From positions 871,108-935,107 of the forward strand of contig CAJNDS010000591.1 of the NCBI GenBank assembly GCA_905221605.1: DNA of 64,000 nt, read 5' to 3'. Under the pieces are notes generated by a model. It made no database searches and had not been told where the DNA came from. It saw only the letters and a program-made list of their open reading frames with translations. This DNA is from Symbiodinium natans (lineage: Eukaryota; Sar; Dinophyceae; Suessiales; Symbiodiniaceae). This document shows, piece after piece, positions 1-13,574 of this stretch (positions are counted from its first letter, which is position 1; every line of letters starts with the position of its first letter). Both the position numbers and the translations under genes were made by a program.

Positions 1-2182
1 CCAACAAGAACTCCCTGTTCATTCGGCCTAACGAAGCCCAAACCTTCACTTCTTGCAGGTCCCTGATTCTCATCTTTTCAGGGCATCAGTTCCCTTATTC
101 CCTGCTTTGAACCAAAAAGGGCACCCCGTGTTATTCCTAGGTTCCTCTTGGGCCTCGGCAAGAAAGGTATGGGCGTGGGGTCCAAGAAGATAGCCTCTAG
201 TCAAGGTCAACCGCACCCTGCGGACCCATATTTTCCAAACCCCAAAGACACATTCGTCTGCCAAGTTTATACGGTGTAGGGCTTTGTCAGGTTTTCAGCG
301 AGGCCGTCGACAAAAGCAACCCTAAACCCTGAACCCTAACCCCATATACCCTATGAACCCTAAACCCTAAACCCTACATAGGCCCCCCAAAATCGTAAGT
401 TGAGTGTTGCCAGCTGCACAGGCCTCATCCGACCCCCTCGCAGCAGATGGACGAAGCAGCCGCCGAGATCTCGCAGGCTGAGTTGGGGCATTAGGGTTTA
501 GGGTTTAGGGTTTACTCTTCCCTGCAGTCCCATGTACCTAAGTAGGGAATACTTGACACTTGACCCTTAAACCGTACTGGCTGGGGGCAGTACTCTTGAC
601 TCTTCCCTAAGGGTTCCATGTACCTGAATAGGAAATACTTGCCTTAAAGTACTTTGCATGCATGGATTTTGGGGCCCAAGTATCGCTAACCCATTTAAGT
701 GAAACGGGGGGCAATTCACTACCCTAAGCCCGAAGCCCCTGCACGGCTCGTCCAGCTAATGCGGGTGGCAAGAAAACCTAACTCATCAAAAGTCCTGAGC
801 CCTAAACCTTACAGTTTTTGAACACCTCGCCGGACCCCAGCACCACACCGCAGCTGCGTGAAGTCGCTGGCTGACCAGATCAACTGCAAGCACAAGGGTG
901 CAGTTTCGGGTCTGGGGTTTCGAATCTGTCTTCTACAATATCTTACAATGGGCCTAAACCCTAAACCCTGAACCCTAAACCGTTTATGTACCTTGATAGG
1001 GGTCATGGAGTCACAGTTGTATAGGGCATGCCTCGAACTTTAAAGCGCGTTTAGCCGAACCCGTAAGGCAAGATGGGGGTTTACGAAAATAATACCTTAA
1101 ACCCTAAATCCTAAACCCTAAACCCCCATAGAATCCCCCAACTAGTAGAAGCCCCTCAGGATATGGACCCCCATAAGCTACCCCCTTCTTTCGGAAACCC
1201 CCCGATTGCAACAGCGTGCGCAGTGCAGGAGCAGGTGTTGCTCACGTCGTCCCCGGATGGTACATTGACTTCCCCGCACACACAGGAGGCAGAAGAGGGT
1301 GCATGGAGTTGAGAACTGTCTTTGCACTAACTACGTCTGGTTCGATACCTGAATTACGAACTCAAAACGTAGTTTTTTGCAGCTTACCCAAGAACCCTAT
1401 AAAGGGTTTTATAGCCAGAGCCTATATCAAAAGTAGATTGGGGGTCTTAAGGTAGGGTTACTAGGTAGAGGGTTGCGGAATGAGCTTCTCCGATTCTGAC
1501 GTCGCGTGGTACACAAGTTCAGCATTGCCACGGAAGTTGTTTCCTCGCAGTGACGGACTTACAGGTGAGCGGTTCCTCTAAATTATGCTACGGTGTTTCT
1601 GGCCGCCCCAAAAGAGACACTCATCCAAAGAAAACCCCTAGGGACCCTAAAATCCCGAAACCCCAAAGCCCCATAGGGCCCAGAACTGGCATGCCTGCAG
1701 CGTTTGCGGTCGAGCAGTTTCGAGGGGCACGCGTGGAGCCATGGCGCTGGTTGGGGAGCCGCAGCATGTGACTTACCAGGCGCGGGGGGGGGGGCTTTGG
1801 GGTTTATTGAAATCACTAAGGGTTCAGGTCTGGGGAAAGTTTCGAGGAGTTTCGATTTTTGGAGTTTTTTGTCGTAATAATTTCAAGTTACAGGGGTTGA
1901 GGGTTTAGGGTTTAGGGTAGCAAGCTGCAGTTTTGAATCGGAAGCCCTAACCCGAAGTGGGAAGGTTTATACAAGGAGGGGCCCCCTTACTACACTAACT
2001 CGAGTTAGGGGACTTATAAACAAAGTTAGGATCCTTATAACCCAATTAAGGGTCCTTATAACTCGACTTATAACTGCGGGGGGGCCTGCTTGTGGGGTTT
2101 GTAGGGCTTAACAATCCATAGACCTTCTTGGAGCCCGTTGCCCCTACCCACTGCTGAACCGGTTTATAAGGGTTTAGGGTCC

Positions 2183-2251
2183 AAACCCTAAACCCTAAAC
2201 CCTAAACCCTAAACCCTAAACCCTAAACCCTAAACCCTAAACCCTAAACCC
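2183..2251. repeat. CCCTAAA array (about 10 units)
   Basis: Near-perfect head-to-tail telomere-type heptamers, internal to the flank rather than at a chromosome end. Confidence 0.95.
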
Positions 2252-2352
2252 AAGTCAACCCCGAAGCAACCCTCCGGCAGGCCCTTGCCGAGGCGTCTGA
2301 GGATGCTCCCATCGATTTGCCGGAAGACTCCCTCCGCAGGAGGGCTTTGCGG

Positions 2353-2397
2353 GGTTTAGGGTTTAGGGTTTAGGGTTTAGGGTTTAGGGTTTAGGGC
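2353..2397. repeat. TTTAGGG array, opposite orientation
   Basis: About six units, only ~100 bp from the inverse-oriented array at 2183-2251. Confidence 0.95.
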
Positions 2398-2540
2398 TTT
2401 GCAGGGTTTAGACTCTACACCGTAGGCCTTACTTATCGCGGTTAGGGTTGAGGGTCAGGCTGTGCCCACCCCTTCCCCCCCCCCCCCCTCCGCCATTCTG
2501 GGCCATGATCTCCCTCTGCAGTAAACGCTAAAGCCTAAAG

Positions 2541-2862
2541 CCTAAACCCTAAACCCTAAACCCTAGGCCCTAAACCCTAAACCCTAAACCCTAAACCCTA
2601 AACCCTAAACCCTAAACCCTAAACCCTAAACCCTAAACCCTAAACCCTAAACCCTAAACCCTAAACCTGAGCCATGTTCTCCTGCTGCGGCCCCAGGATG
2701 CGGCATGGCCATCTGGCAGGAGGGCTCCTGTCCCTCATCGTGGCCTGGGCTGCCTGAGATCCCTAAACCCTAAACCCTAAACCCTAAACCCTAAACCCTA
2801 AACCCTAAACCCTAAACCCTAAACCCTAAACCCTAAACCCTAAACCCTAAACCCTAAACCCT
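2541..2862. repeat. Two long CCCTAAA arrays split by a 90-bp unique spacer
   Basis: 2541-2667 and 2760-2862 are almost perfect arrays of about 18 and 15 units. The spacer (2668-2759) is GC-rich unique DNA. Confidence 0.95.
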
Positions 2863-5777
2863 TACCCCAAACCCTAAGGTGGTCTTCTCCCTTTCTATCA
2901 GCTGGCTTCCGCCGCCTCAGCCTCTGTCAGCTGACGCAGTGCACGACCTGAAGGACTCCTTCGGCTAAAGGGCTTAGGGTTTTCGGGTTCATGGCGTTTC
3001 GGGTTGGGGTTTAGGGTTCGGGCCTGTACTCTCTTGTCCGTTCCGGCAGAAGCCTGAGCCTTACTTAAATCCTGAATCTAAAAATCTGAAGCACAAGCCT
3101 GTGACCTCGAATGCCAAGCCCTGAACGCCTTCCAAAAGAGCCCATGCAGCTAAGTTACTTGGGCCTTAATGGATACCTTCATAGTGTTAGGGTTTAGGGT
3201 TTACTACCTGAGACCCCAAACCCTACAAGCATACCCTTCAACACCCTAAAGGCCCATAAGCCCCTAAACCCCAAAAGGCCCACAACTAAACCCGGAACCC
3301 TAAAATGCCCCCTAAACCCCTAAACCCCAATACCCTAAACCCGAAACGCCCCAACAAAAAGCTCCAGACCCGAGATTTCCGGGCTCTCTCGCAGGATGCG
3401 CCGGTCATCGAGATGAGCTCCCTGGCCGCCCAGGGTTTAGGGTTTAGGGTTTTTGGGTTGAGGGCGTTTTTGAAGTGGATGAGGGGTTTAGGTGTCTGGG
3501 GTTTTAGGGCAAACCCCAAACCCTTGTGAACATTCTGCGAGTGTGTTTCGGATGCAGTTTAGGATTTATCGGGCTTAGGCCGCCCTGGTAGATGTAGGGG
3601 GTGTCGACGCCCGGGTGAACAGAGCTGTTTTCAGGATCTCGCGGGGCTCACGGTTCATGGCCGCTCAGGGCCTTGTCAACCTTCGGGATAGGGTTCGTAA
3701 GGCTTTAGGGTTAAGAGTACATGGTGTTCAGGGTTTTGAGCTTAGGTTTGAGGGTTATGTAACGGGTTTGGGGATGAAGGGTTCTGTTCTTTCCAAGGTT
3801 TGGCCATTAGGGTCCAGGACTCAGGTTGGGTATCTTAAAGACCCCGAAGCCCTGAATGCCCTCAACCCTTTGAGGTTTAGGATTCAGGGTTCAGGGTTTA
3901 GGGTTTAGGGTGTTTCGGGTTTAGGTCAGATGCCAAATTCGACCTACAAGGGATCCCCAAAAACCTCCACAACCGTAAACATGGATATCGAGCTCAGAAG
4001 TTCCCTCGGTCGCTGGCAAGGCGTTGATTCTTACACAGTGCCGAGCACCTGCTTGGGAGCCATGCTGCACCCGGCCCATTCATTAGGGTCCAGGGTTCGA
4101 TTTCCTTAGTAGCTGAATACATTTACACTTTTTGGGATACTATGATCCCCTATAGAACTGAAAGTGTACACTTTTTTTGGGGGCTTGTGAACTCAGCAAC
4201 TAATGAAGCAGTTTAGGGGGCGTGCCAAGTTTAGGGCGGACAAAGGTTCCAAGCTCAAAGGGTTTTTTCGGGCTTGGCAGTCTTCTCCCTTCTTGGGTTT
4301 AAGAGGATCGTGTCTGCCGTCGAACCTAATGCATTAAACCCCTCAAGCCCTTCTTTTTTAAAGAGGGTTTCCGGAAAGGGACATCCGAGATTCGGGTTTA
4401 GGGTTTGGCGGCAAGAGACTTCCCGGTTGAAATTCGGTTTAGCGTCTAGGGCCTCAGTCAGGCCCTAAACCCTAAACCCTAAACCCTCCTAGCTGGGTTT
4501 GCTTGCATTAATCGCGGGGGGGGGGGGGGGGGGCAACTTTCCAGGCTTGTGTTTAGAGAGATAGTGGGGGCAGGGTCTAGTGTTTGTGGTTCAGAGATGT
4601 TCAGGGTACCCTTAACCCTAAACCCTAAACCCTAAACGTTTAGTAAGTGCAGGGAAAGCTGGGATTACGTGTGCGCAAAGTCCTAGGAGCAAGCAAGCTG
4701 GGGGCTTGCCTCTAAGACCCGAGTTTTGATACGGGGCGGTCTTAGGGTTTAGGTTTTTTTCCGCACGCCCCGGAACCTTTCAAGCAGATCAGCTCCAAGC
4801 CGAAGTTCAGGCCATATCATGCAGAAGGGCAAGTTCATGAAGATTTTACGACAGTCATCGCGAAAAGCGCGTTAACTGCTGCAAACAAAACAAGCAGCCT
4901 GATGAACCCTACGCGAACGCTGAACCCGGATCAAGCCCTTTGGTGTTTTGGGGCCTTGGACTGCGCGCGTGGTGGGGTTTGAAAACCCTAAACCCTAAAA
5001 CCCTAAGCCTGGTAAAAGTGTCACATCCTGAGGCTGGGCGCCCTGGCAGCGAACTGCTGCTGCGCCGCCTGTCACGGGGGGGAGTGCTGCGCGGATGCTC
5101 CTTCTGCAACGAGTTAGGGGTGTAGGGTTGCGGGTTTAGGTTTTAGGGTTCAGGGTTCAGGGTTTAGGGTTCCATTTCGATGGACCCATCCAAAGAGCCC
5201 AATGTTAATTAAAGGAAACGATCTCACATCATACAGGGATCCTGAATATGATTTAAGGTCTATTCCTTATGTAAGGGGTATTTGGGGCTCTGTGGGAGCG
5301 AGCTTTTCGTGAATTAAACCCGAAAACCCCCATTAATGACCCGCCCTTGCGAACCCCGCTTACTAAGTCGAAAGGGCTTCCAAGCGTCTAAGAGTCTAAG
5401 CCCTGACCTTCGCACGTCTCTCCCCGCCAACTGGAACCCCCCACCTCCCTTCCCACTCGGTGGGTTTAAGCACCGGGCGAGGAGAAGAGTTCCGGGCCAG
5501 GAGAAGAGTTGAGTTTAAAATCTAACAACCCCACACCGAGGGTGGGGAATAAAAGAACAATTACGAAAAGAACAATGGACCCTATGTAGCTGGGCTCTAC
5601 CACCCCCCCTATATGTATATACAGATATATATATATATATGTATATATATATATGTATATGTATATAAAAGCCTTATAGCCCGAAACCCTAAACCCTATA
5701 GTTAGACCCTGCGACATAAAAAAAGAGGATGCTATCAACCCTCTCAATGCCCCTTTACAATTTAAGGTGTACTCCCA

Positions 5778-6060
5778 CCCTAAACCCTAAACCCCTAAAC
5801 CCTAAACCCTAAACCCTAAACCCTAAACCCTAAACCCTAAACCCTAAACCCTAAACCCTTACTTAAGGGGTATTGGGCTCTTTGGGAAGGAAGGAGGCTG
5901 CGGCTGCTGCGGACCCAGCTGCTGGGTCTCGGTCTTCGAGTCCCTGGGCTGCGTGTGCCTTGGCCTTAAAAGGGGGTTAGGGGTTTAGGGTTTAGGGTGT
6001 AGGGTTTAGGGTTTAGGGTTTAGGGTTTAGGGTTTAGGGTTTAGGGTTTAGGGTTTAGGG
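5778..6060. repeat. CCCTAAA array then TTTAGGG array
   Basis: 5778-5859 reads CCCTAAA and 5982-6060 reads TTTAGGG, facing each other across ~120 bp of unique DNA. Confidence 0.9.
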
Positions 6061-6461
6061 CGTCAAACTACCTGGAGGTTTCATGGGTAGATGTAACTGG
6101 GGTTAGGAACTTGTGGAACCTTACACCCCCCTAAACCTAGAAACGCTTTAGTCCCCGAAGCCCCAGAACCACCCCAGAAACCCCATAAATCCAAGAAACC
6201 CTATGAACCCTAAATCCCAGAAATGCGAGAGCCGCTATAACCCAGAACCCTAAACCCTAAACCCTGAACCCTAACCCTAAACCCTAAACCGAAAAGACAA
6301 AAAACCCTTGTAAACCCTAAGCCCTAATCCCGAAAGCCGTATAGAAACCCCGACACCCTCCTGGAAAGAACCTTAGACCCCAAACCCTAAACCCAAAACC
6401 CTCAACCCTTCAAAACCCTAAACGCTAAACTCTAGGTACTCCGAAGCTCCCCTAGAGATAG

Positions 6462-6543
6462 CCCTAAACCCTAAACCCTAAACCCTAAACCCTAAACCCT
6501 AAACCCTAAACCCTAAACCCCTAAACCCCTAAACCCTAAACCC
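6462..6543. repeat. CCCTAAA array
   Basis: About 11 units, the last ones with an extra C (CCCCTAAA). Confidence 0.9.
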
Positions 6544-9500
6544 TTCCAAAAGGCCGACATGGACCCTTGCTTCGTTCTTCGTCCACCGCTTCGGCGGCAC
6601 TTGGGGACGCGATATTGTGGGGGGCGAGTTTGATGGTCCAGGGGGTTCGGGTTTAGGGTTTAGGGTTTTGGGTTTTGGGTTTTGGGTTTGGCGTTTCGGG
6701 TTTAGGGTTTAGGGTTGGAGAGCGTAGGACTTTCGGATTCTCATTTGACAAGATTAACATGAAAGGGTGCTGCGGGGCTTTGGGTTTAGGACTTAAGGTT
6801 CTTCCCTAAACCCTAAACCCTAAACCGGTTTTAAGGCCTAGAGGGTTTGGGGGGGGGGGGGCGGACCAAGCAGGGTTCAAGAGTTAGGGACCAGTTAGGG
6901 ACAGTTAGGGAATGGATTCATGGGTTCCCCTACCACCCTCTATACTATCCCCCCCGCCCTAGGTTCCCCCCCCCGCCCCCCCCTCAATAACCTTAGTCAG
7001 GCGAATCATCCCTAAATAGTCTTGATGACGGGGGGGGGGGGGGGGGTAGCATAGTGGGGAACCCTGGAGTTTAGGCAGTTTAGGGGCTTGAAGGGTTGGT
7101 GGGCTTGAAGGGTTTAAAAGGCTTGAGGCCTGGAGCATCAAAGCAAGGCTTCATTAGGGTTTAGGGTGTTTCGGTTTAGGGTTTAGGCTTCAAGGGTGTG
7201 AGGCTTAGGGCTTCTAGGCCTGTGTAAGCCCCGATTCGAGGGTTCGTTGAGATGAGACACGCTTTGAGGAGTGCTTGTGGACGGATAGTGGGTTTCAGGG
7301 TTTGGGTAGGAGGATCATGGTTTAGGGCTCAGGCCCCAGGATTCGGAACATGCTTTTTGCTCGGGTTTGGCGGCGTTTTTCGTGATCCTTCAATCATGAG
7401 CTCTTGAAAATGCCCCCCCCCCCCCCCCCAACCCAGAGAGAGGTAAGGGAATTTGTGGAGGTTACTTGGGGAGGGACACCTGAAATCAGAAACCTTTGAA
7501 CCTTCAAAATTTCAACTGATCCCTACAGGCTTTTCAACCCTAAACCCTAAACCCTGAACCCTGAACCCTGAACCCTGAACCCTGCAAAGGCATCCCATGC
7601 TTCAGCCTCTACTTGCTGAAGGGCCTCCTCTTTTCGGGCTGTGGCTTCTTAGGAGGCGGCACCTGCTTGGTAGCCGAGGGGTACTCCTTTGCGGGTTAGG
7701 GTTTAGGCGGGTTAGGGTTTAGGGTTTATAGGGTTTAGGGTTTAGGTTCTAGGTTCCCTTTAAAAGGTAGCCAACAAGAAAAGGGGGTGCCCTTTATGAT
7801 CATATGGTTTCTGTGCTGCCAACGTCTGCCGGTGTTGGGCTTCTTTGGAGAAGTGGGTTGGTTTTAGGGGTTCAGGGTTTAGGGCTTTAGGGTTTTGGGG
7901 GTTTTGGGCTCTGAGGGTTTAGGGGTTTGAGGGTTTTGGCGTTTTGAGGGTTTAGGGCATTCAGGCTTTCAAGGTTTAGTGTTCAGGAGGGCTGCTATAC
8001 ACCCCACACATCCCCCAATGTTGTACCTGGGGGCGTGAAAGCCCTACGCAAAAGAGCCTCTACATTGCCCCAAAGTGTTCAGAAGCCTAGAACACCGTCA
8101 CATGGCCAGTTTTCTGAAATCATGCTCCAATTTAGTACTGCTCTAATCATACAGTCCTGCATGACACTAGCTACCGCCCTAAATCCTAAATCCCTTGCAC
8201 CCACACCCTAAACTTTAACATGGGGGTTTCCGAGATTAGGGGTACCTTCTTGGGGTCATTAATATAAGGGAATCCTACTATTTGGGGACCCTAAACCCTA
8301 AACCCTAAACCCTAAACCCTAAACCCTAAACCCTAAACCCTAAACCCTACTATTTGGGTCGCTTTTTTTTGTAAACCCCCATGTGCACTTCAAAAGGTGT
8401 GACCCTGACGGGTGCTGCCGCGATTGCCGGACTCCGCTTCTGCCGCTGGGCTCGCAAAGACGTAAGGAAAGCCGAAGGCTTGGGGTTTAGGGTTTAGGGT
8501 TTAGGGCTTTGGGTTTTGGGTCTCGGGTTTTGGATTTAGGGTTTAGGGTTTAGGGTTTAGGGCCATGGGCTGCAAAACAAGGGTTTACGGTTTAGGGTTT
8601 CGAGTTTACTACAGGCGCTACTCGAAGATAAGCTAGCTCTTGGGTAGTTCTAAGTCGGGTGTTTAGTGTCCGAAAAATAGGGTCACAGACAACCAAAGCT
8701 ACATAGCACCCCGTAAAATGTCGGATCGAATCTCCTTTTGGCTCCCTCCTGTCTGAGAGACCTGCATTCTTGAATTCCCTGCAATAGTCAACCTTTGCAC
8801 TGGTAATTGATGGTTAACTTATACTGTTTGCCGACGGAGGTGTAGGGTAACTGGTACAAATTGCCTTGCAACAGCCCTAGATGCGCGTGCCTTAACCCTA
8901 AACCCTAAACCCTAAACCCCAAACCGTGGCCCAAACCCTGCCTTGAAGACAGACCCATGGTTCCAAGGCAGGGACTACAATGATGCGTGTGGCGGCTGCG
9001 TACAGTAGTGCGAGCTACTGATCTCTGCGAGTGTCGGCCGTCCGGGCCCCATGGAAGTGCAGGGGCCCTTAACCCTAAACCCTAAAACCCTAAACCCTAA
9101 ACCCTAAACCCTAAAACCCTAAAACCCTAAACGAGGACTGTTCAGCTACGGCTGGTTAGGAGTCAGCACGGTAAAGCCACGTACATCGAGGTTGAAGACC
9201 GACATGGTGCAGCAGGGCCCTTTGAGACACAGAGCATGCGTTGATACTGAGATATGCCCACCCTTGATAGGGTTGTTGCTGGGGTGATAAGGCCTTACAG
9301 CCCATCCTGGTTCAAAGGCGAGAAGCATAGGCCTGTTGCAGCATATCGGATCTTTTGTAGGATCTTATAGCCACAGACATGTAAACCCGACAGAGGCCTT
9401 ATGAACCAGCAGTAGGGGCCCCCCCTGCACATTGGGAGGGCTATGACATGCCATGTGCAAGAGGCTGGCAAAAGTTCCAGCCTCGGCTAACACAGCGCGA

Positions 9501-10380
9501 TCTTCAACATGCGCGTTGTTTAGGGTTTAGGGTTTAGGGTTTAGGGTTTCATGCGGGTCTAGCTTCCGAGCGTGCCGCCGGCGTTGCAACTACCATTCCA
9601 GAGCTCAACATTTTCTTGCGTACGGCATCCTGGCAGGTCTAGATCCAGGGGGAAAATAAATAAATATATACATATGTATATCTCACTACATACACGTACT
9701 TTATACACAGTTATTGATACAAACACGTATATATGTATATTTATATATATGTATATAGATGCATGTAAAACACGCATGGTCTTCCAGGCACCGGGTGGAA
9801 GATTCGGCAGCTCAGGTTCAGGTGTTCCGGTTGCATACGCTCGGTTTCAACTTAGAAGCACGCGCATGTTGGGCTGCTTTGGCTTCTCTCTTGGTGCGTT
9901 CTGCTTCAGGTGCTCTTGTGGCTACAAGGAATCCCGAAGCCCTATATACACTAGATCTGGTGTCCGCAAAATTTAGAACTCAACTATTAAAAAAATGTAC
10001 AGCCACCCGGTCTGAGACGGCTGCAAGAATCACAAGTTGCCATCTCTTTATGCTCCAGACCAGGAGCTCCTGGAAATTGTGCCTTTTAGGGTTTTGGGTT
10101 TCGCGTTCAGGGTTTAGGGCTTGGGGTGTAGGGTTTTAGGGTTTAGAGTTTCGGGCTTAGGGTTTTGGGGCTTCGGGTTTTAGGGTTTGGGGTTTTCGGG
10201 TTTGGTTTCGGGTTTGGTGTGAAGGGAACCCCTCCGCAGCCCCCAACTGGGCGCGGTGAGTAGAGAGAAGGTGCCGGAAACCTCCAGGGTACACAGACAC
10301 CGGTGCAATAGATTCGGATTGGGGTTTGTGTTGGGTGCAGGAGGCTTTTTGACGCCTAAGCCCTAGACCCTAAACCTAGA

Positions 10381-10690
10381 CCCTAAACCCTAAACCCTAA
10401 AACCTAAACCCTAAACCCTAAACCCTAAACCCTACACCCTAAACCCTAAACCCTAAACCCTAAACCCTAAACCCTAAACCCTAAACCCTAAACCCTAAAC
10501 CCTAAACCCTAAACCCTAAACCCTTGCTTGAAGACGGCTTGCCTTCATCCGCGCAAGCTGCAAGAGCCCTGGAGCTGACAGTTCTAGCAAGGTCGCGGGA
10601 GGTACCCTGACAGCAGAAATGAAGGGTTTAGGGTTTAGGGTTTAGGGTTTAGGGTTTAGGGTTTAGGGTTTAGGGTTTAGGGTTTAGGGT
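10381..10690. repeat. Long CCCTAAA array followed by TTTAGGG array
   Basis: 10381-10523 is a ~20-unit CCCTAAA array with a few variants; 10624-10690 is a perfect TTTAGGG array. The two converge on a 100-bp unique spacer. Confidence 0.95.
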
Positions 10691-11861
10691 GTTAGCCTAT
10701 GGGCCATATTACCCTACGACAAGCTCGGGCCACTTGGGTCAACATATTTGATGTGTGGCAATCCACGCCCTAAGCTTTTTGGGACATCAGGGTCAAAGAT
10801 GTGCTAGGAATTCTTCCTGTTTTTAGGGGTTTAATTAGGGTTTAGGGTTTAGGGTTTAGGGTTTAGGGTTTAGGGGCTCCTTTATCAGCCCCTTTGAAAC
10901 CCAAAACAGGGCACACTTCTGTTATTTCCGAGGCTACTCTTGGGTCTATTGTTACCGCACCAAGGGCAGGAGTTTAGGGTTTAGGGTTTAGGGTCCCCAC
11001 ATGCACCTTGAACAACAAAGGGCTCGCCAGACATGTATAAGAGCCTGAGAGTGGAATTTCAGGCAAAATGGGCTTTTAGGTCTAGGGATTTTGGTACCCT
11101 TTGCATATATAAGGGAGATACCCCGTCCCGGGAGATGCCACAATGTCTGCAGACTAATTAGGGTCTAGGGTTTAGGGTTTAGGGTTTAGGGTGGGTCCCT
11201 CCTAGCGGCAGTTAGCAGCACTCTTATCCGCCCTCGGCACAGCTTCCAGGACGGCTCGGGTCCGATGCTCCATGCGCGGGCACTGCGAGAGTGCGAGCAG
11301 AAGGAAAAGAAAAGAAAAGCCAGCTTCAGCAGGTTTTAGGGTTTAGGGTTTAGGGTTTAGGGTTTAGCATGTTTAGATCGTCACAGCATCTGATGAGAAC
11401 GTGCCCTCGTTCTACCATGTTGGAAAGCGCTCTTCACTTGATGAAGCTTCATCCCACTCACCCTCTGAAATGCAGCGGAGCCTGTTGTTTCGCATGGGGG
11501 GGGGGGGGGGGCGTAGTGTGGTGCCTGGAAGAGGTGGCTAGACCCAGAGTAGGCCCTTATTCCCCTGTTTAGGGTTTAGGTTCCCTGATTCTTTAAACCA
11601 TCAAGGGCACCCTTTTTTTATTCCGAGGTTACTTTTGGGTCTAGGTGGCAAACCCTGTCGAAATCCTCCCTATTCACGTTTCCAGAATTTTTCGCAGAAG
11701 CCCTGAAACTTTACTTGGAGGTTCATGGGACAGTTGCACGTGGGGTGATACGTGCCCTAAGTACTGGTGTACTTGAGAAAACGGGCTGTAGTAATCCCAC
11801 TTCTAACACCACTTATAGCTACCCTGAACCTCCCCAAAGAGGCACCCTTGAACCCTAAACC

Positions 11862-12070
11862 CTCAAATCCTAAACCCTAAACCCTTACCTTTACCCTTAA
11901 ACCGACTTAAACCCTTAAACCCTTAAACAAAACCCTTAACCCTTAAACCCTTAGACCCTTAAACCCTTTACCCTTAAACCCTTACACCCTTAAACCCTGA
12001 AACCCTTAAACCCTTAAGCCCTTAAACCCTTAATCCCTTAAACCCTTAAACCCTAACCCTAAAACCCTTT
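11862..12070. repeat. CCCTTAAA variant array
   Basis: A degenerate array whose main unit is the octamer CCCTTAAA instead of CCCTAAA, with scattered substitutions. Confidence 0.85.
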
Positions 12071-13470
12071 CAGTCCTTAAATTTGTGCCAGGCACTCCTG
12101 CCCACTTCCTCCCGGAGCTTCCGCCTGGGCCACGAGGCGGGCAGCAGTGCTTGTTTAGGGTTTGAGGTTTAGGTTTTAGGGTTTAGGGTTTAGGGTTTGA
12201 GGTTTTAGGGTTTTGGGTTTAGGGTTTAGGGTCATCTTGTCCTCATGTTTGAGACTGGGCCTCTTGATTGGCAGTATGGGAGTCCCGTCAGTAGCACTGG
12301 AAGCCTGTGCTTTGGGCAGTTTCTGGCAGCACCGCCGGGAGTTTGGATGCAAAAACAAGTTAGAATTTGGGGGTTTAGGGTTTAGGGTTTAAGGGTTCTC
12401 TGGGTTCTGGTCGTGCAGGGAGCCTCGTACTTAGGTACCAGCAGCACTTAGAGGGATCGGGGTGGTGAGGTGAGGGGCAAGGGTTGGGCACAACTTCACG
12501 GCGCAGAGTCTTTCCACAAAGCTAGGCTTCCTTAAACCCTTCTACAAGCAGGGGCCCCCCAGTTTTTGGTAGAGTTATAAGGACCCTTAATTGGGTTATA
12601 AGGATCCTAGCTACTGGGGTACCACGCTTATAAGCCCCTTTAAACCTCCTGAGAGCAGCCTGTTAGGTCGGGGTTCGGAAAGGTTCTTTGGTTCAGGATT
12701 TTAGGGTTTATGGGGTTAGGGTTCAGGGTTTAGAGGGTTGCGGGTTCAGCATTTCCAGTTTCGAAAGGCCTTGCGTTTGCAGCAGGGCTGTGCAGCATGG
12801 GGCCATGTGAAGCGCATGACCAACTGTTGCATCTTGAGCCCCTTTAAACCCTGAACCCTAAACCCGAATCCTTGCCTTTGTTGCCTTGCCTGCCTGTGCG
12901 AGCGCGAGAGCCGAAAGGCTAAGCCCTGAAGGCAAAACCCCTAAGCCCAGTCTCCGCACACTCCAAGAGCCGAAAAAAGGGCGACTTTTTTGCTCATGGA
13001 ACCTAACCTTACCCCGCCAACAAGGGGTTTCCGAAACTCGGGGGAGTCCCAGATGTTCGTAAAACACCACAAGAGAACCCTGAACTGTGTGGGGGTTGCG
13101 GTTTAGGGTTTCTTTTTTTGTCTGGGTTGTATCACACATGCAGCAGGCGAGATTGTCCGGGCCCGGTATTCCAAAGGGCTTAGGGCTTGGGGTTTCGGGT
13201 CGCGGCAGGTGCCAGTGGCGGCGAGCCCCATCTCCACGGGCGTGGGTGAGAGTGAGCAGCCACAGACACTCTGCGAAAGCTGGGTGTCGAGACCCATATT
13301 CTAAATCCTAAACCCTAAATCCCAAACCCTAAACCGTAAATCCTAAACCCTAAACCCGAAATCCTAAACCCTAAACCGGTTTAGGGTCGTGAGTGCCCCA
13401 TTCGTTCAGAAGCTCTCTGAACCCTGGACCTCTCCCCCGAGCCGATCCTCACTGCCTCTCCATATACTCA

Positions 13471-13574
13471 GGGTTTAGGGTTTTAGGGTTTAGGGTTTTA
13501 GGGTTTTAGGGTTTTAGGGTTTTAGGGTTTTAGGGTTTTAGGGTTTTAGGGTTTTAGGGTTTAGGGTTTAGGGT
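13471..13574. repeat. TTTTAGGG octamer array
   Basis: About ten copies of the 8-mer TTTTAGGG flanked by ordinary heptamers, showing local homogenisation of a variant unit. Confidence 0.9.

Noticed and set aside
2183-2862. True chromosome end
   Set aside because: Arrays occur in both orientations and are interrupted by unique DNA throughout the window, so they are interstitial.
5466-5747. 93-aa ORF with an Ile/Tyr-repeat stretch
   Set aside because: The apparent membrane-like stretch is translation of a TA/GTATA microsatellite.
9572-10139. 134-aa and 126-aa overlapping + strand ORFs
   Set aside because: They run through microsatellite and heptamer-derived sequence with no domain signal, and different frames are equally open.
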